64,000 nt of DNA from Bryobacterales bacterium KBS 96 (GCA_000381625.1 KB906767.1:1714629-1778628), one strand, 5' to 3'; counted from the stretch's first letter, positions 18,930 through 27,401 are shown. Notes: a model not told the origin generated them from the letters alone. Translations and numbers: made by a program.

Positions 18930-20729
18930 TTAGAGTACGCCGGAGTTTTTCAGCGCGATGAGCTGATGGATATTCAAGTTGGCGAACCCGTGGCTCTTCA
19001 CTTTTTGAATGAATTCGGGTGTGACGCCCTGTACTTTCGCCGCAATGTAGTCGTGCGTGTGAAGGTTCGTGAATCCGGCCGATTGCAGCGAGTGAATGTA
19101 CTCCGGGGTGATTCCCTGAACGCGAAATGCAATCAGGTCTCCGATCGACATGCCTTTCAGTCCCAACCGTTCGAACTCCGCAAAATCGGAGGGCTTTACC
19201 CCTTGCACTCGCATACCAATGACGTCCTGAGTGCTGATGTTCTTGAATCCTTGCGCCTGAATCTGGCGCACATATTCCGGCGTGACGCCCTGAACCCGTA
19301 GGGCAATCAGATCGCCAACCGACGGCTTCAATCCGGTTGAACGGATATCGCGGACGTAAGTGGGATCGACCCCTTGGATCTTTAAGGCAAGCAGGCGGTT
19401 CACATCGGGGTTCAGCCCGGCGGCGTGGAGGTCCCGAACGTACTGCGGCGTGACGCCTTGCACTTTCAACGCGATCAATTGATCGGCAGTCAGATTCTTC
19501 AATCCAACTGATTCGAGGCCCGCGATATATGACTCTCCACTAGGGGCATGTGACGCTTGATGGGCCGGCTGTTGTGCCGCCGGACGATCGCTTTGCGCGC
19601 TGGCCATGATGAATTGAACGGGCTTCCGCGATGACTGCATGGCGTCTGTATCCGGCATTGGCGCGTCGGGCGCGTATTGAGGAATCATGGCCGTGCTTCC
19701 GGACACGTTGAAGCTGAGTTCAGAAAGCGCCGGAATTGTCTTTGTCAATGACGTGCTTGCAAAGACCGCTCCGGCCATAACCAAAATCCCAACGACGGCC
19801 AAGCCTCTCGTTCGTACGGCTCCAGCCGTGACCGGCATCCCGAGGAGGCGCGCGATACGCGAGCGAAGCGAACCGCTATTAGCGCCCAGAGCGAAGGCAG
19901 GCGTGGCCCGCCACTGCTCCATCAACGCCAGCGCCCTGGCGTATTCGGCTGCATCGCCGCATACCGCCACCGCAATATCGTCGCAACAGTGCTCGCGTTC
20001 CATTCGAATTCGCCGGCTGAGCCACCAGACCGCCGGATGATAGAAGAGGCAGGATTCGACCGCCACCTGGAATAGATTGATCAGTGAATCGCATCGCCGG
20101 ATGTGCGCCAACTCATGCGCGATGACTGCGTCCAATTGTTGCGGGGAAAGCCCAGCGATCGCCGTAACCGGAAGCAAAATGATCGGGCGAAGCCAACCGA
20201 TTGCGGCAGGAGCATCCAGATTTCGCGATTCTAAATAACGTACAACCTTCGTGATTCCGAGCCGCCGTTGAAAGCTCAGGCAGCGCTGCCGCAATTGCGA
20301 GGAAAGCCCTTCGGTATTCTCGCGGCACATGCGCTCCAGAACAATCCAGCCACCAACGGCCCGGACCGAGAATATGAGAACACCGGCGAGCCAAAACAAG
20401 ACAAAAACACTCGCCCAATCGCATGCGAACGAGTTCCCCGCGATTTGCGCGGATGAAGGAAGAAATGCCGGGACGGCCAGCTCATGGAAGACCGGCATGA
20501 ATGATGGGCCGGGAGTCGATCCCGGGCGTAACGCGACAAATGTAACGATGGGGCAAATCGCCATCCCTACAAACACGGCAAGCGCCAGGGCATAGCGAGT
20601 GGCTACCTTTCGAACGGGCAGGATTGCGAGGTGAAATAGAAGGGCCAAAGCAAATCCCTGCCAAATGAAATGAATCAGAGTCCAACCTAGGCGGTGGATA
20701 GTATCTGGAGACAGCGATAAGGCGCTCAT
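18930..20729 (-). CDS. M56 family (BlaR1-type) membrane metallopeptidase with repeat sensor domain
   Basis: 599 residues. The membrane protease domain has several transmembrane helices (about 15-70, 107-130). HELAH lies at 205-209 and a downstream EREHCCDD at 244-251 supplies the zinc-ligand Glu. A last membrane helix (about 308-328) leads to a periplasmic region. Instead of the beta-lactam sensor of BlaR1, residues 401-599 hold seven tandem 27-29-residue repeats (YVRxhxxxGhxxxxxxxLIALxVQGVTPE). It overlaps blaI by 4 bp. By analogy with BlaR1 it should sense a periplasmic signal and trigger loss of the BlaI repressor; the ligand is unknown. Confidence 0.9.
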   Translation of the reverse strand: MSALSLSPDTIHRLGWTLIHFIWQGFALALLFHLAILPVRKVATRYALALAVFVGMAICPIVTFVALRPGSTPGPSFMPVFHELAVPAFLPSSAQIAGNSFACDWASVFVLFWLAGVLIFSVRAVGGWIVLERMCRENTEGLSSQLRQRCLSFQRRLGITKVVRYLESRNLDAPAAIGWLRPIILLPVTAIAGLSPQQLDAVIAHELAHIRRCDSLINLFQVAVESCLFYHPAVWWLSRRIRMEREHCCDDIAVAVCGDAAEYARALALMEQWRATPAFALGANSGSLRSRIARLLGMPVTAGAVRTRGLAVVGILVMAGAVFASTSLTKTIPALSELSFNVSGSTAMIPQYAPDAPMPDTDAMQSSRKPVQFIMASAQSDRPAAQQPAHQASHAPSGESYIAGLESVGLKNLTADQLIALKVQGVTPQYVRDLHAAGLNPDVNRLLALKIQGVDPTYVRDIRSTGLKPSVGDLIALRVQGVTPEYVRQIQAQGFKNISTQDVIGMRVQGVKPSDFAEFERLGLKGMSIGDLIAFRVQGITPEYIHSLQSAGFTNLHTHDYIAAKVQGVTPEFIQKVKSHGFANLNIHQLIALKNSGVL

Positions 20730-21118
20730 GATTTTTTCACCTCTTCATATTCGTCGAGCATGCGGCGAATCTCTTCGATTTCCCGCTCCGGCGTTTTCTT
20801 GCCGGCTAACGCGTGCATCATCAATTGGCTCGCCGAACCTGCGAAGGCGCGATGCAGAAGATCCGAAACTAATTGCTGTTTCGTTTTCTCGGCCGGCTGG
20901 CACGCTTGGTAAATATGCGCCCGGCTTTCCTCATTTCGCCGAACCATACCTTTGGCGGTCATGATTTGCATGATCTTCAGCACCGTGGTGTAGCCGATTT
21001 CTCTGGCGGCGGAGAGCGCTTCGTGCACCTCTCGAACGGTGGAAGGTCCCCGCTCCCAGAGCACGCGCAGGATCTCCAGTTCGTTGGGGGTGGGCTTCGA
21101 AACCGGCTGGCCTGGCAT
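20726..21118 (-). CDS. BlaI/MecI/CopY family transcriptional repressor
   Basis: 130 residues, winged-helix: PTPNELEILRVLWERGPSTVREVHEAL...GYTTVLKIMQIMTAKGMVRR, then a helical dimerisation tail. It is first in the operon blaI-M56-repeat protein. I chose ATG 21118 because a near-perfect promoter ends 8 nt upstream of it; the longer frame starting at 21154 would begin inside that promoter. The mRNA is therefore probably leaderless. Two palindromes overlap the promoter and are the likely autoregulatory operators. Confidence 0.93.
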   Translation of the reverse strand: MPGQPVSKPTPNELEILRVLWERGPSTVREVHEALSAAREIGYTTVLKIMQIMTAKGMVRRNEESRAHIYQACQPAEKTKQQLVSDLLHRAFAGSASQLMMHALAGKKTPEREIEEIRRMLDEYEEVKKS

Positions 21119-21126
21119 ACGGAAAG

Positions 21127-21154
21127 AATATACGAAGCACTTCGTAGTTGTCAA
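21127..21154 (-). promoter_or_regulatory. promoter of the blaI operon
   Basis: On the minus strand, -35 is TTGACA (21154-21149) and -10 is TATATT (21132-21127), with a 16-bp spacer. The ATG of blaI begins 8 nt after the -10 box, where transcription itself should start. The transcript would have little or no 5' leader. Confidence 0.7.
21131..21146. promoter_or_regulatory. BlaI operator 1 (palindrome)
   Basis: TACGAAGCACTTCGTA is a perfect 7-bp inverted repeat with a 2-nt centre, lying between the -35 and -10 boxes of the blaI promoter. Binding would shut the promoter. It differs from the TACA/TGTA-type operators of staphylococcal BlaI. Confidence 0.65.
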
Positions 21155-21168
21155 CGAAAACTTTCGTA
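21153..21168. promoter_or_regulatory. BlaI operator 2 (palindrome)
   Basis: AACGAAAACTTTCGTA has 6-bp arms (ACGAAA/TTTCGT) and a 2-nt centre. It overlaps the -35 box and is centred 22 bp (about two helical turns) from operator 1, so two repressor dimers would bind the same DNA face. It is also about 50 bp upstream of the divergent dehydratase gene and could affect it. Confidence 0.6.
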
Positions 21169-21215
21169 GTTATCGCAAAGAATGTAAAACCCGCACTCGA
21201 TACACTTGAAAACGG

Positions 21216-22481
21216 ATGAAAATCAAGCAGATCTCGACGGCGGTTCTCGAATCGAATTTCGACTGGACGTTGGTGAAGGTTGAGACAGCGAATGGAATCG
21301 TAGGATATGGCGAGGCTTTCCTCGGACCCGGCTTGCCGGCGGTCATTCAGGAATTCGCTTCGGTGCTGATCGGCGAGGATGCAACGTCGATCGATCGTTT
21401 GCTTCGCCGGCTGCGGGCGATGACGGTCTATGCTTCGCCCGGCCTCGTGTGGCACGCCTTAGCCGGGATCGAAACAGCGCTGCTGGACGCCTTGGGCAAG
21501 ACCTATCACATGCCTGTTTGGCAGATGCTTGGCGGAAAGTATCGCGACGGCGTCACCATTTATGCCGATTGCCACGCGGGCGACGCACTCGAGAGCATGA
21601 CTCCGCTGCTTCTTCCTCGCACTCCCGGCTGGATGCAGAGCGAAGTAGCCACCGGCCACAAGAGCATCGTGAGCCTCAAGCACCATGGCTGGGATGCCTC
21701 CAAGCAGGATCACCTGACACCCGAAGCCTATGGCCGCCATGCCGCGGACGTAGTCGAAAAAGGCTTCCGCATTCTCAAATTCGATATCGATGTTCCGACA
21801 CCCTACGAAACTGACGAATATAATCGCGCTCTCAGCAATGCGGAGGTAGACTATGCGGCCGCGCTGGTGCGTTCCATACGGGAGGCGATAGGCCCGGAGA
21901 TCGAGCTCGCAATCGATTGCCACTGGAATTACAATGTGCAGACCGCGATCGCTATCGGCCAGGCCGTGGAATCAAGCAGGCTGTTGTGGCTGGAAGACCC
22001 GGTTCCTCCCGAGAACATTCGCGCCATCGGCGAAGTGCAGCGAAACACGCGGACGCCGATCGCCACCGGCGAGAATCATTACCTTCGAACGGATTTCCAA
22101 TCGATGATCCTGGATGCCGGACTTCGCACGCTCTCTCCCGACGTGCAGAAGGTGGGAATTTGGGAGGGCAGAAAGCTGGCGGATCTGGCAGACATGCATT
22201 ACGTAAATCTGGCATGGCACAACATCAGCAGCCCCGTTGGCACCATGGCAGGAGTCCATCTGGCCGCAGCCACGCCGAATTTTCTTGCGCTCGAGTGGCA
22301 TGCCGCCAGCGTGCCGTTTTTCGACCAACTCGTACGAGGCAGCGAAGGACCGCTCATCCGAGGCGGCCGCGTCGCAGTTCCCGATCTGCCGGGCCTGGGC
22401 GTCGATATCGATGAAGACGTGGCATACCGTTACCGCAAGCCCGGAGAACGCTTCTTCGGCGACACCGTGGAGCGCGTATGA
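21216..22481 (+). CDS. mandelate racemase/muconate lactonizing enzyme family (acid-sugar dehydratase-like)
   Basis: 421 residues, enolase superfamily. The barrel shows the metal triad D234 (AIDCHWN), E260 (LWLEDP) and E286 (TGENHY). K188 (ILKFD) lies on strand 2, and a D309-H335 pair (SPDVQ, AWHNISSP) fits the His-Asp general base of the mandelate racemase subgroup. Members mostly dehydrate acid sugars such as gluconate, rhamnonate or fuconate to 2-keto-3-deoxy acids. It is first of four overlapping genes (ATGA overlap with the next). The exact substrate is not predictable. Confidence 0.88.
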   Translation: MKIKQISTAVLESNFDWTLVKVETANGIVGYGEAFLGPGLPAVIQEFASVLIGEDATSIDRLLRRLRAMTVYASPGLVWHALAGIETALLDALGKTYHMPVWQMLGGKYRDGVTIYADCHAGDALESMTPLLLPRTPGWMQSEVATGHKSIVSLKHHGWDASKQDHLTPEAYGRHAADVVEKGFRILKFDIDVPTPYETDEYNRALSNAEVDYAAALVRSIREAIGPEIELAIDCHWNYNVQTAIAIGQAVESSRLLWLEDPVPPENIRAIGEVQRNTRTPIATGENHYLRTDFQSMILDAGLRTLSPDVQKVGIWEGRKLADLADMHYVNLAWHNISSPVGTMAGVHLAAATPNFLALEWHAASVPFFDQLVRGSEGPLIRGGRVAVPDLPGLGVDIDEDVAYRYRKPGERFFGDTVERV

Positions 22482-23446
22482 GAGTGCTGGTTACCGGCGC
22501 TCAAGGCTGCATTGGCGCCTGGATCGTCAAACAACTGCTGGAGCGTTCGATTGAAGTCGTTATATATGATCTCGACCCGGAGCCGAGGCGGTTGTCGCTC
22601 ATTGCATCACCCGATGAAATTGAGCGAGTCACGATAGAGACCGGCTCCATTGAAGACACCGCGCGAGTGAAGGCGCTCGTGCGGGACGGCGGCATTACGC
22701 ACATCGTACACTTGGCGGCTCTGCTAATTCCGGTCTGTCAGGCCCATCCGGTAAAAGGCGGGATGGTGAACGTCATCGGAACGTTAAACGTATTCGAGGC
22801 CGCGCGCGACGCAGGCAGGCCGGTGCGCGTGGTCTACGCCAGTTCCGCGGCCGTATGGGGACCGGAAGAAGCGTACGGCGACCGCATGCTAACCGAATCG
22901 GATGTACTGCTGCCAAACACGCACTACGGCATCTTCAAACAAGCGAATGAGGGCAACGCCCATGTGTTCTACGCGCAGAATGGCATTTCCAGCGTGGGCC
23001 TGCGGCCCTGGACCGTTTATGGAGTGGGCCGCGATAGCGGGCTAACGGGCGATCCGACCATTGCAACCAAGGCAATTGTGCTGAAGCAGCCATTCCAGAT
23101 TCGCGTCACCGGTTTCATGGACATGCAATACGTGGAGGATGTCGCCGCCACATTCATCCGCGCGCTCTTGACGGACCTGCAGGGCGCTCACGTATTCAAT
23201 TTGTCTGGTGAAATTGTCGAGATGAACGATCTCATCCGGATGCTGGACGAATTGCGGCCTGGCGCGGCGCGCTTGATCACCGCGGCCGGAGCAAAGGTTC
23301 CCGTGGCGCACAAGCTCGATTCGTCGCAGCTTCACAAGCTGATTCCCGGCATTCCGCACACTCCGTTGAAAGAAGGACTGGAAAGGACGCTGACTCACTT
23401 TGAGCGACTGCAGCGTGAAGGCCGGCTCTCCCCACAACTTGTCTGA
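22478..23446 (+). CDS. NAD-dependent epimerase/dehydratase (extended SDR)
   Basis: 322 residues. The NAD-binding motif GAQGCIG lies at 7-13, D31 follows the second strand, and the catalytic Ser is in YASSAAVWG (about 122-123). Y150xxxK154 (YGIFK) completes the active site. The protein resembles sugar-nucleotide epimerases but also the shorter SDRs acting on free acid sugars. It overlaps the dehydratase gene by 4 bp and the next kinase-like gene by several tens of bases, so it belongs tightly to this operon. Confidence 0.88.
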   Translation: MRVLVTGAQGCIGAWIVKQLLERSIEVVIYDLDPEPRRLSLIASPDEIERVTIETGSIEDTARVKALVRDGGITHIVHLAALLIPVCQAHPVKGGMVNVIGTLNVFEAARDAGRPVRVVYASSAAVWGPEEAYGDRMLTESDVLLPNTHYGIFKQANEGNAHVFYAQNGISSVGLRPWTVYGVGRDSGLTGDPTIATKAIVLKQPFQIRVTGFMDMQYVEDVAATFIRALLTDLQGAHVFNLSGEIVEMNDLIRMLDELRPGAARLITAAGAKVPVAHKLDSSQLHKLIPGIPHTPLKEGLERTLTHFERLQREGRLSPQLV

Positions 23447-24473
23447 GACCGGTCTCGATATCGAAAATCCGGACGCGCTTGTGGCATACCTGCACGCGCA
23501 AAGAATCGTCGCAACGGACGACCATCCTGAAATTCGCGTTCTGCGCGGTGGCGTGTCAAACAGAACGGTGCTGGTCGTCAGCGGCTCTCGTCCACCCTTC
23601 GTGGTCAAACAAGCGCTGCGCAAGCTGCGTGTCGCAGTGGATTGGTACAGCAATCCTGAGCGGATTCACACCGAAGCGCGCGGGCTCGAATGGCTGCTCC
23701 CGATAGCGCCGGCCGGCACCATCACACCGCTTCTATTCGAGGATTGCGACCGCCACGTGATCGCAATGGCCGCTGTGCCCGAGCCTCATCGGAACTGGAA
23801 GACCGTTCTGCTCGGAGGCGATATCGAGATCAGCCATATTGAGCAATTCGCACGACTGCTCGGCACCATTCATCGCAAATCCGCGGAGGATCCGGCTCGT
23901 GCGGCTCAAATTTTCGGAGACCGCTCCAATTTCGAGACGTTACGTCTGGAGCCGTACTATCGCTATTCGGCGGAACAGGTCCCACAGGCAAAGGCGTTTC
24001 TCGAAGATCTGATCGACGACACGCTCAACACGCGCCTCACGGTAGTGCATGGCGATTACAGCCCGAAGAATATCTTGATTCATGACGGCAGGCTCGTGCT
24101 GCTCGACCATGAAGTGATCCATTTCGGAGATCCCGCCTTCGACATGGGATTCTCGCTGACGCACTTGTTGAGCAAGGCTCATCATCTACCGGTACATCAC
24201 CCGGAGTTCCTGGCCGCCGCCCACGTCTACGCCACCGTGTATCTCGATAGCTTGCAAGGCATAGATTGGCGAGAGGCATTAGAGCCAAGATCTGTCCGGC
24301 ATACGCTCGCATGTCTGCTCGCAAGAGTCGCGGGAAGATCGCCGCTTGAATACCTATCGGCTGAAGAGAGAAACACCCAGGAGCGCTTAGTGAAAAGTTT
24401 GATGCCGCATCCACCGCGCACGCTTCCGGATTTGATCGACGCCTTTTCGGAGGGACTGAGTGCCGGCCATTGA
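23400..24473 (+). CDS. aminoglycoside phosphotransferase (APH)-fold kinase
   Basis: About 357 residues. The phosphotransferase core is clear: the catalytic loop VVHGDYSPKNILI, then the metal-binding LLDHEVIHFGDPAFDMGF, with a lysine-bearing N-lobe (PPFVVKQALRKL). The fold phosphorylates small hydroxylated molecules (antibiotics, choline, methylthioribose, homoserine). In this metabolic operon a sugar- or polyol-derived substrate is more likely than an antibiotic. The start is uncertain between TTG 23400 and GTG 23415. Both overlap the epimerase gene, and the stop overlaps the enolase-like gene by 14 bp. Confidence 0.82.
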   Translation: MSDCSVKAGSPHNLSETGLDIENPDALVAYLHAQRIVATDDHPEIRVLRGGVSNRTVLVVSGSRPPFVVKQALRKLRVAVDWYSNPERIHTEARGLEWLLPIAPAGTITPLLFEDCDRHVIAMAAVPEPHRNWKTVLLGGDIEISHIEQFARLLGTIHRKSAEDPARAAQIFGDRSNFETLRLEPYYRYSAEQVPQAKAFLEDLIDDTLNTRLTVVHGDYSPKNILIHDGRLVLLDHEVIHFGDPAFDMGFSLTHLLSKAHHLPVHHPEFLAAAHVYATVYLDSLQGIDWREALEPRSVRHTLACLLARVAGRSPLEYLSAEERNTQERLVKSLMPHPPRTLPDLIDAFSEGLSAGH

Positions 24474-25734
24474 ACGCCTGACAGGCCGCGAGATTCTGGA
24501 CAGCCGCGGACGTCCGACGGTGGAGGCCACCTGCGCGCTGCGTGGTGGCTTTGTGGCGTCCGCTTCCGTGCCTTCCGGAGCGTCCACCGGAACAGCCGAA
24601 GCTCTGGAGCTTCGCGACGGCGATCCGAAGCGATATCGTGGGCTCGGATGCCGGAAAGCCGCGGGACATGTCGGGGGCGTCATTCACGACACAGCGCGAG
24701 GACACAAGTTCGAAGACCAGGCCGAATTCGACCGGCTTCTGATCGAACTCGACGGAACGCCGAATAAATCGCGCCTGGGCGCGAACGCGACCTTGGCGGC
24801 TTCCATTGCATTCGCGAGGGCATCGGCCATCGAAGCTGGCTTACCTTTGTGGCGGCAATTCGCCGGCATGGTGAATACGGAGCCGTCAACCCTGCCACGC
24901 TTGACCATTAACCTGTTCAGCGGCGGCAAACATGCAGGCCAGCAGGTCTCCATACAGGATGTCCTCATCGTTCCGGCCGCGGCAAAAACAATAGATGAGA
25001 CGCTTGCAGTTGCTTACGAGGTCTATCAGGCCGCGGCCGCGCTGGTCCTAGAACGATATGGCATGCGGTTGCTGCGAGCGGATGAGGGAGGTATGGCGCC
25101 GCCCTGCCGCACGGCGGAAGAGATGATCGAGCTTGCACTTGAGGCGATCGAGGCGGCTGGCTATATTCCACAGTCCGAAGTGAATCTTGCCGTGGATGTC
25201 GCTTCGACACATTTTCATTCATGCGATGTATATCGTCTGGGCGAAGATGTTCTGACAAGCGGCCGGATGGTGGAGCGAGTTGCGGAATGGGTTAGCGCCT
25301 ATCCTATCGTCAGCGTGGAAGATGCATTAGCGGAAGACGACTGGAAGGGCTGGCCGAAACTCCTCAAGCAGATTGGAGATCACGCGTTAATAGTGGGAGA
25401 CGATCTGCTTTGCACTAACCCGGCGCGCATCCAGCGCGCGATCACCGAACATTCCTGCAACGCGCTTCTACTGAAGGTGAACCAGATCGGCACGCTGACA
25501 GAGGCTGCCGAAGCACGCAGACTCGCGCGGGAGGCCGGCTGGCAAGTGACCATCAGCGTCCGCAGCGGCGAGACGGAAGACAACTGGGCAGCCGATCTTG
25601 TCGTCGGATGGAGCGGCGGCCAGTTCAAGAACGGCTCCATCACGCAATCGGAGAGGTTGTCAAAATACAACCGGCTGCTGCAAATCGAGAACGAAACGGG
25701 GCTGCCTGTGAACTCGTGGCCGCGCGCTGAATAA
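24460..25734 (+). CDS. enolase-fold paralogue with altered active site
   Basis: 424 residues, full enolase fold (REILDSRG, SGASTG at 39-44, ALELRDGD). Metal ligands D246, E287 and D314 are intact, as are E209 (ADEGG), K339 (LLKVNQIG), K near 390 and H158 (GGKHAG). Two residues conserved in true enolases are changed. The invariant Glu of QEF is Asp (D167, SIQDVLI), and the invariant His of SHRSGETED is Val (V367, ISVRSGETED). The paralogue therefore probably acts on a substrate other than 2-phosphoglycerate. It starts at GTG and overlaps the kinase gene. The housekeeping enolase is expected elsewhere. Confidence 0.85.
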   Translation: MPAIERLTGREILDSRGRPTVEATCALRGGFVASASVPSGASTGTAEALELRDGDPKRYRGLGCRKAAGHVGGVIHDTARGHKFEDQAEFDRLLIELDGTPNKSRLGANATLAASIAFARASAIEAGLPLWRQFAGMVNTEPSTLPRLTINLFSGGKHAGQQVSIQDVLIVPAAAKTIDETLAVAYEVYQAAAALVLERYGMRLLRADEGGMAPPCRTAEEMIELALEAIEAAGYIPQSEVNLAVDVASTHFHSCDVYRLGEDVLTSGRMVERVAEWVSAYPIVSVEDALAEDDWKGWPKLLKQIGDHALIVGDDLLCTNPARIQRAITEHSCNALLLKVNQIGTLTEAAEARRLAREAGWQVTISVRSGETEDNWAADLVVGWSGGQFKNGSITQSERLSKYNRLLQIENETGLPVNSWPRAE

Positions 25735-25770
25735 GGCCTGGTGCGACTCCGATTGTAAGTTACGTTCACG

Positions 25771-25795
25771 CAGAGCCGCTTTGCGTCAGCAAGCA
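25771..25795. repeat. copy of dispersed palindromic repeat
   Basis: CAGAGCCGCTTTGCGTCAGCAAGC matches 42929-42952 at 23 of 24 positions, the best-conserved pair of the family in this window. The inverted part TTGCG-TCAG-CAAGC can form a hairpin. It lies between the ends of the two convergent metabolic operons. Confidence 0.6.
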
Positions 25796-25831
25796 GGTTC
25801 TTCAGGTAACGGCACAACCGCGCACTAACGC

Positions 25832-26581
25832 CTACCAAGCCGCAAGGTGCGATCGAAGCAGGTCCGAAAGCACATCCGATTGCGGATAGGGATGCACACG
25901 ATATTGGCGGAATCCTTCGCCGAATTCGGCGCCGGCCCGGGCCGCGGCACGGCTCCATGCCTCCATCTGCTCCAGATAATTGTCGACGTTGTGCTGAAGC
26001 CGCAGCCATGCCCTCTGGCTTTCATGCTTCGCGAGCATGCTCTTTTTTTTCGCGAAAGTGGAGCCAATGTCGATGACGACATCGGCGTCCACTCTCGCCC
26101 CGGTCCTGTCGGTCACCTCCACGGGGTCCATGAAATATAAGTGAGGAATGCGCGGAAGCGGCGCTTCACCTCCGCCGGTCGTGTAATTCGGAACCGAGGC
26201 GGTAAAGCAGGCATCCCGCACTAAGATGCTGGTGGCTTCGTGATCGCAAAGATAATCGCTCGGTGACGCGGTCAGGATTACGTCAGCCTTCAATAGTCGC
26301 AGCAACTCCGTCACCCGGCGGCGCGACGGGTCGTCGCTAAAGATCGCGAGATCCTTGAATCCAGCGCAAAGATAGCGGGCGCCGATCAGATTTGCGGCCG
26401 CTGCGGCTTCCGTCTTGCGTATTTCGGACAGTTCCTCTGGGCCATATTCGCCGGACCCGCAATCGCCCGCGGTCATCGTGACAATCGTGATCTCGTGGCC
26501 ATCCTTTGCGAGAAGCGCCAGCGTTCCGGCCGCGAGAAATTCAGCATCATCCGGATGAGCGTGGATAGACGCAATTCGCAT
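25832..26581 (-). CDS. PIG-L family deacetylase
   Basis: 249 residues. The zinc-binding motif AHPDD appears at residues 8-12 (MRIASIHAHPDDAEFLAAGTLALLA), with the second metal-site segment SDYLCDHEAT further on. This is the LmbE/PIG-L fold that removes N-acetyl groups from GlcNAc conjugates and other N-acyl sugars. I chose ATG 26581 because GGAG lies about 10 nt upstream and the protein then begins as in the BshB-like members; an ATG at 26614 overlaps the upstream SDR gene. It is last in the GH38-amidohydrolase-SDR operon, pointing to an amino-sugar or sugar substrate. Confidence 0.88.
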   Translation of the reverse strand: MRIASIHAHPDDAEFLAAGTLALLAKDGHEITIVTMTAGDCGSGEYGPEELSEIRKTEAAAAANLIGARYLCAGFKDLAIFSDDPSRRRVTELLRLLKADVILTASPSDYLCDHEATSILVRDACFTASVPNYTTGGGEAPLPRIPHLYFMDPVEVTDRTGARVDADVVIDIGSTFAKKKSMLAKHESQRAWLRLQHNVDNYLEQMEAWSRAAARAGAEFGEGFRQYRVHPYPQSDVLSDLLRSHLAAW

Positions 26582-26595
26582 GCGCCGGCCACTCC

Positions 26596-27387
26596 CTATG
26601 TTTTCTGTTTCCAATGATCCCTCTCAAATACTGCGTCTTCCGATTTCCATGTGCCGAACTTGGAGCACATCTGCCCGCCATCGACGAAAAGCGTCGCGCC
26701 CGTTATATAAGATGCAAGATCGGACGCGAGAAACAGGACAGTGTTCGCGACTTCTTCCGGCTCGCCGCCCCGCCCCAGCGGGATTTCGCTGAAGTAAGTG
26801 GATAAGTGTTCGGGCCGGGCGAACTGCGGTTCCGTTAGCCGCGTTCGGATCAGGCCCGGGCACACCGCATTCACTCTGATACCGTAGGGACCTAATTCAT
26901 TCGCGGCCGTGTGCAACAAACCGAGCAGACCGGCCTTGCTGGCATTGTAGGCGATCAGATCCGGCTCCCCATCATAAGAATTTGTCGAGGCCGTCATCAC
27001 AATGGCGCCTTTGCGGAGCGGCTTCATCCTGTCAGCCGCAATTTGCAGAGTGTGAAACGCGCCCGTCAAGTTCACAGCGATCGTGCGATTCCAAATTTCG
27101 GCGCTCGTCTGGTCGAGACGGCTCGCTGAAGCGATTCCTGCGTTGATGACGACTACGTCGGGGTCCGGCGCCTGAGCGAAAGCAGCTTCGAGCGATTCGC
27201 GATTTGTCACATCGGCAAAACAAGCGCGTGCTCCGGAAGAAGACGCAATTTCGGCCAGCTTTTCGGACGGAAGATCGAAAATCCAGGCATCCGCTCCCGC
27301 ACCCGCAAGAGCTTTAGAAATCGCAAGCCCAATCCCGCTTGCGCCTCCGGTGACGATGGCGGTTTTTCCGGTAAATTTTAAGTGCAT
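26596..27387 (-). CDS. SDR family oxidoreductase
   Basis: 263 residues, classical SDR. TGGASGIG lies at 13-20, NAG is in the segment VVINAGIAS, and the active-site Ser (TASTNSYDG) and YNASK follow, with VNAVCPGLIRT and a C-terminal YITGATLFVDGGQ. Such enzymes oxidise or reduce sugars, lactols and keto-deoxy acids. I chose ATG 27387; the upstream extension of the frame is proline- and cysteine-rich and not SDR-like. It lies 14 bp upstream of the PIG-L gene and 14 bp downstream of the amidohydrolase stop, so it is in the same operon. L-fucose/rhamnose-type dehydrogenase is one possibility. Confidence 0.88.
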   Translation of the reverse strand: MHLKFTGKTAIVTGGASGIGLAISKALAGAGADAWIFDLPSEKLAEIASSSGARACFADVTNRESLEAAFAQAPDPDVVVINAGIASASRLDQTSAEIWNRTIAVNLTGAFHTLQIAADRMKPLRKGAIVMTASTNSYDGEPDLIAYNASKAGLLGLLHTAANELGPYGIRVNAVCPGLIRTRLTEPQFARPEHLSTYFSEIPLGRGGEPEEVANTVLFLASDLASYITGATLFVDGGQMCSKFGTWKSEDAVFERDHWKQKT

Positions 27388-27401
27388 GTCGTCGGGGATT
27401 C

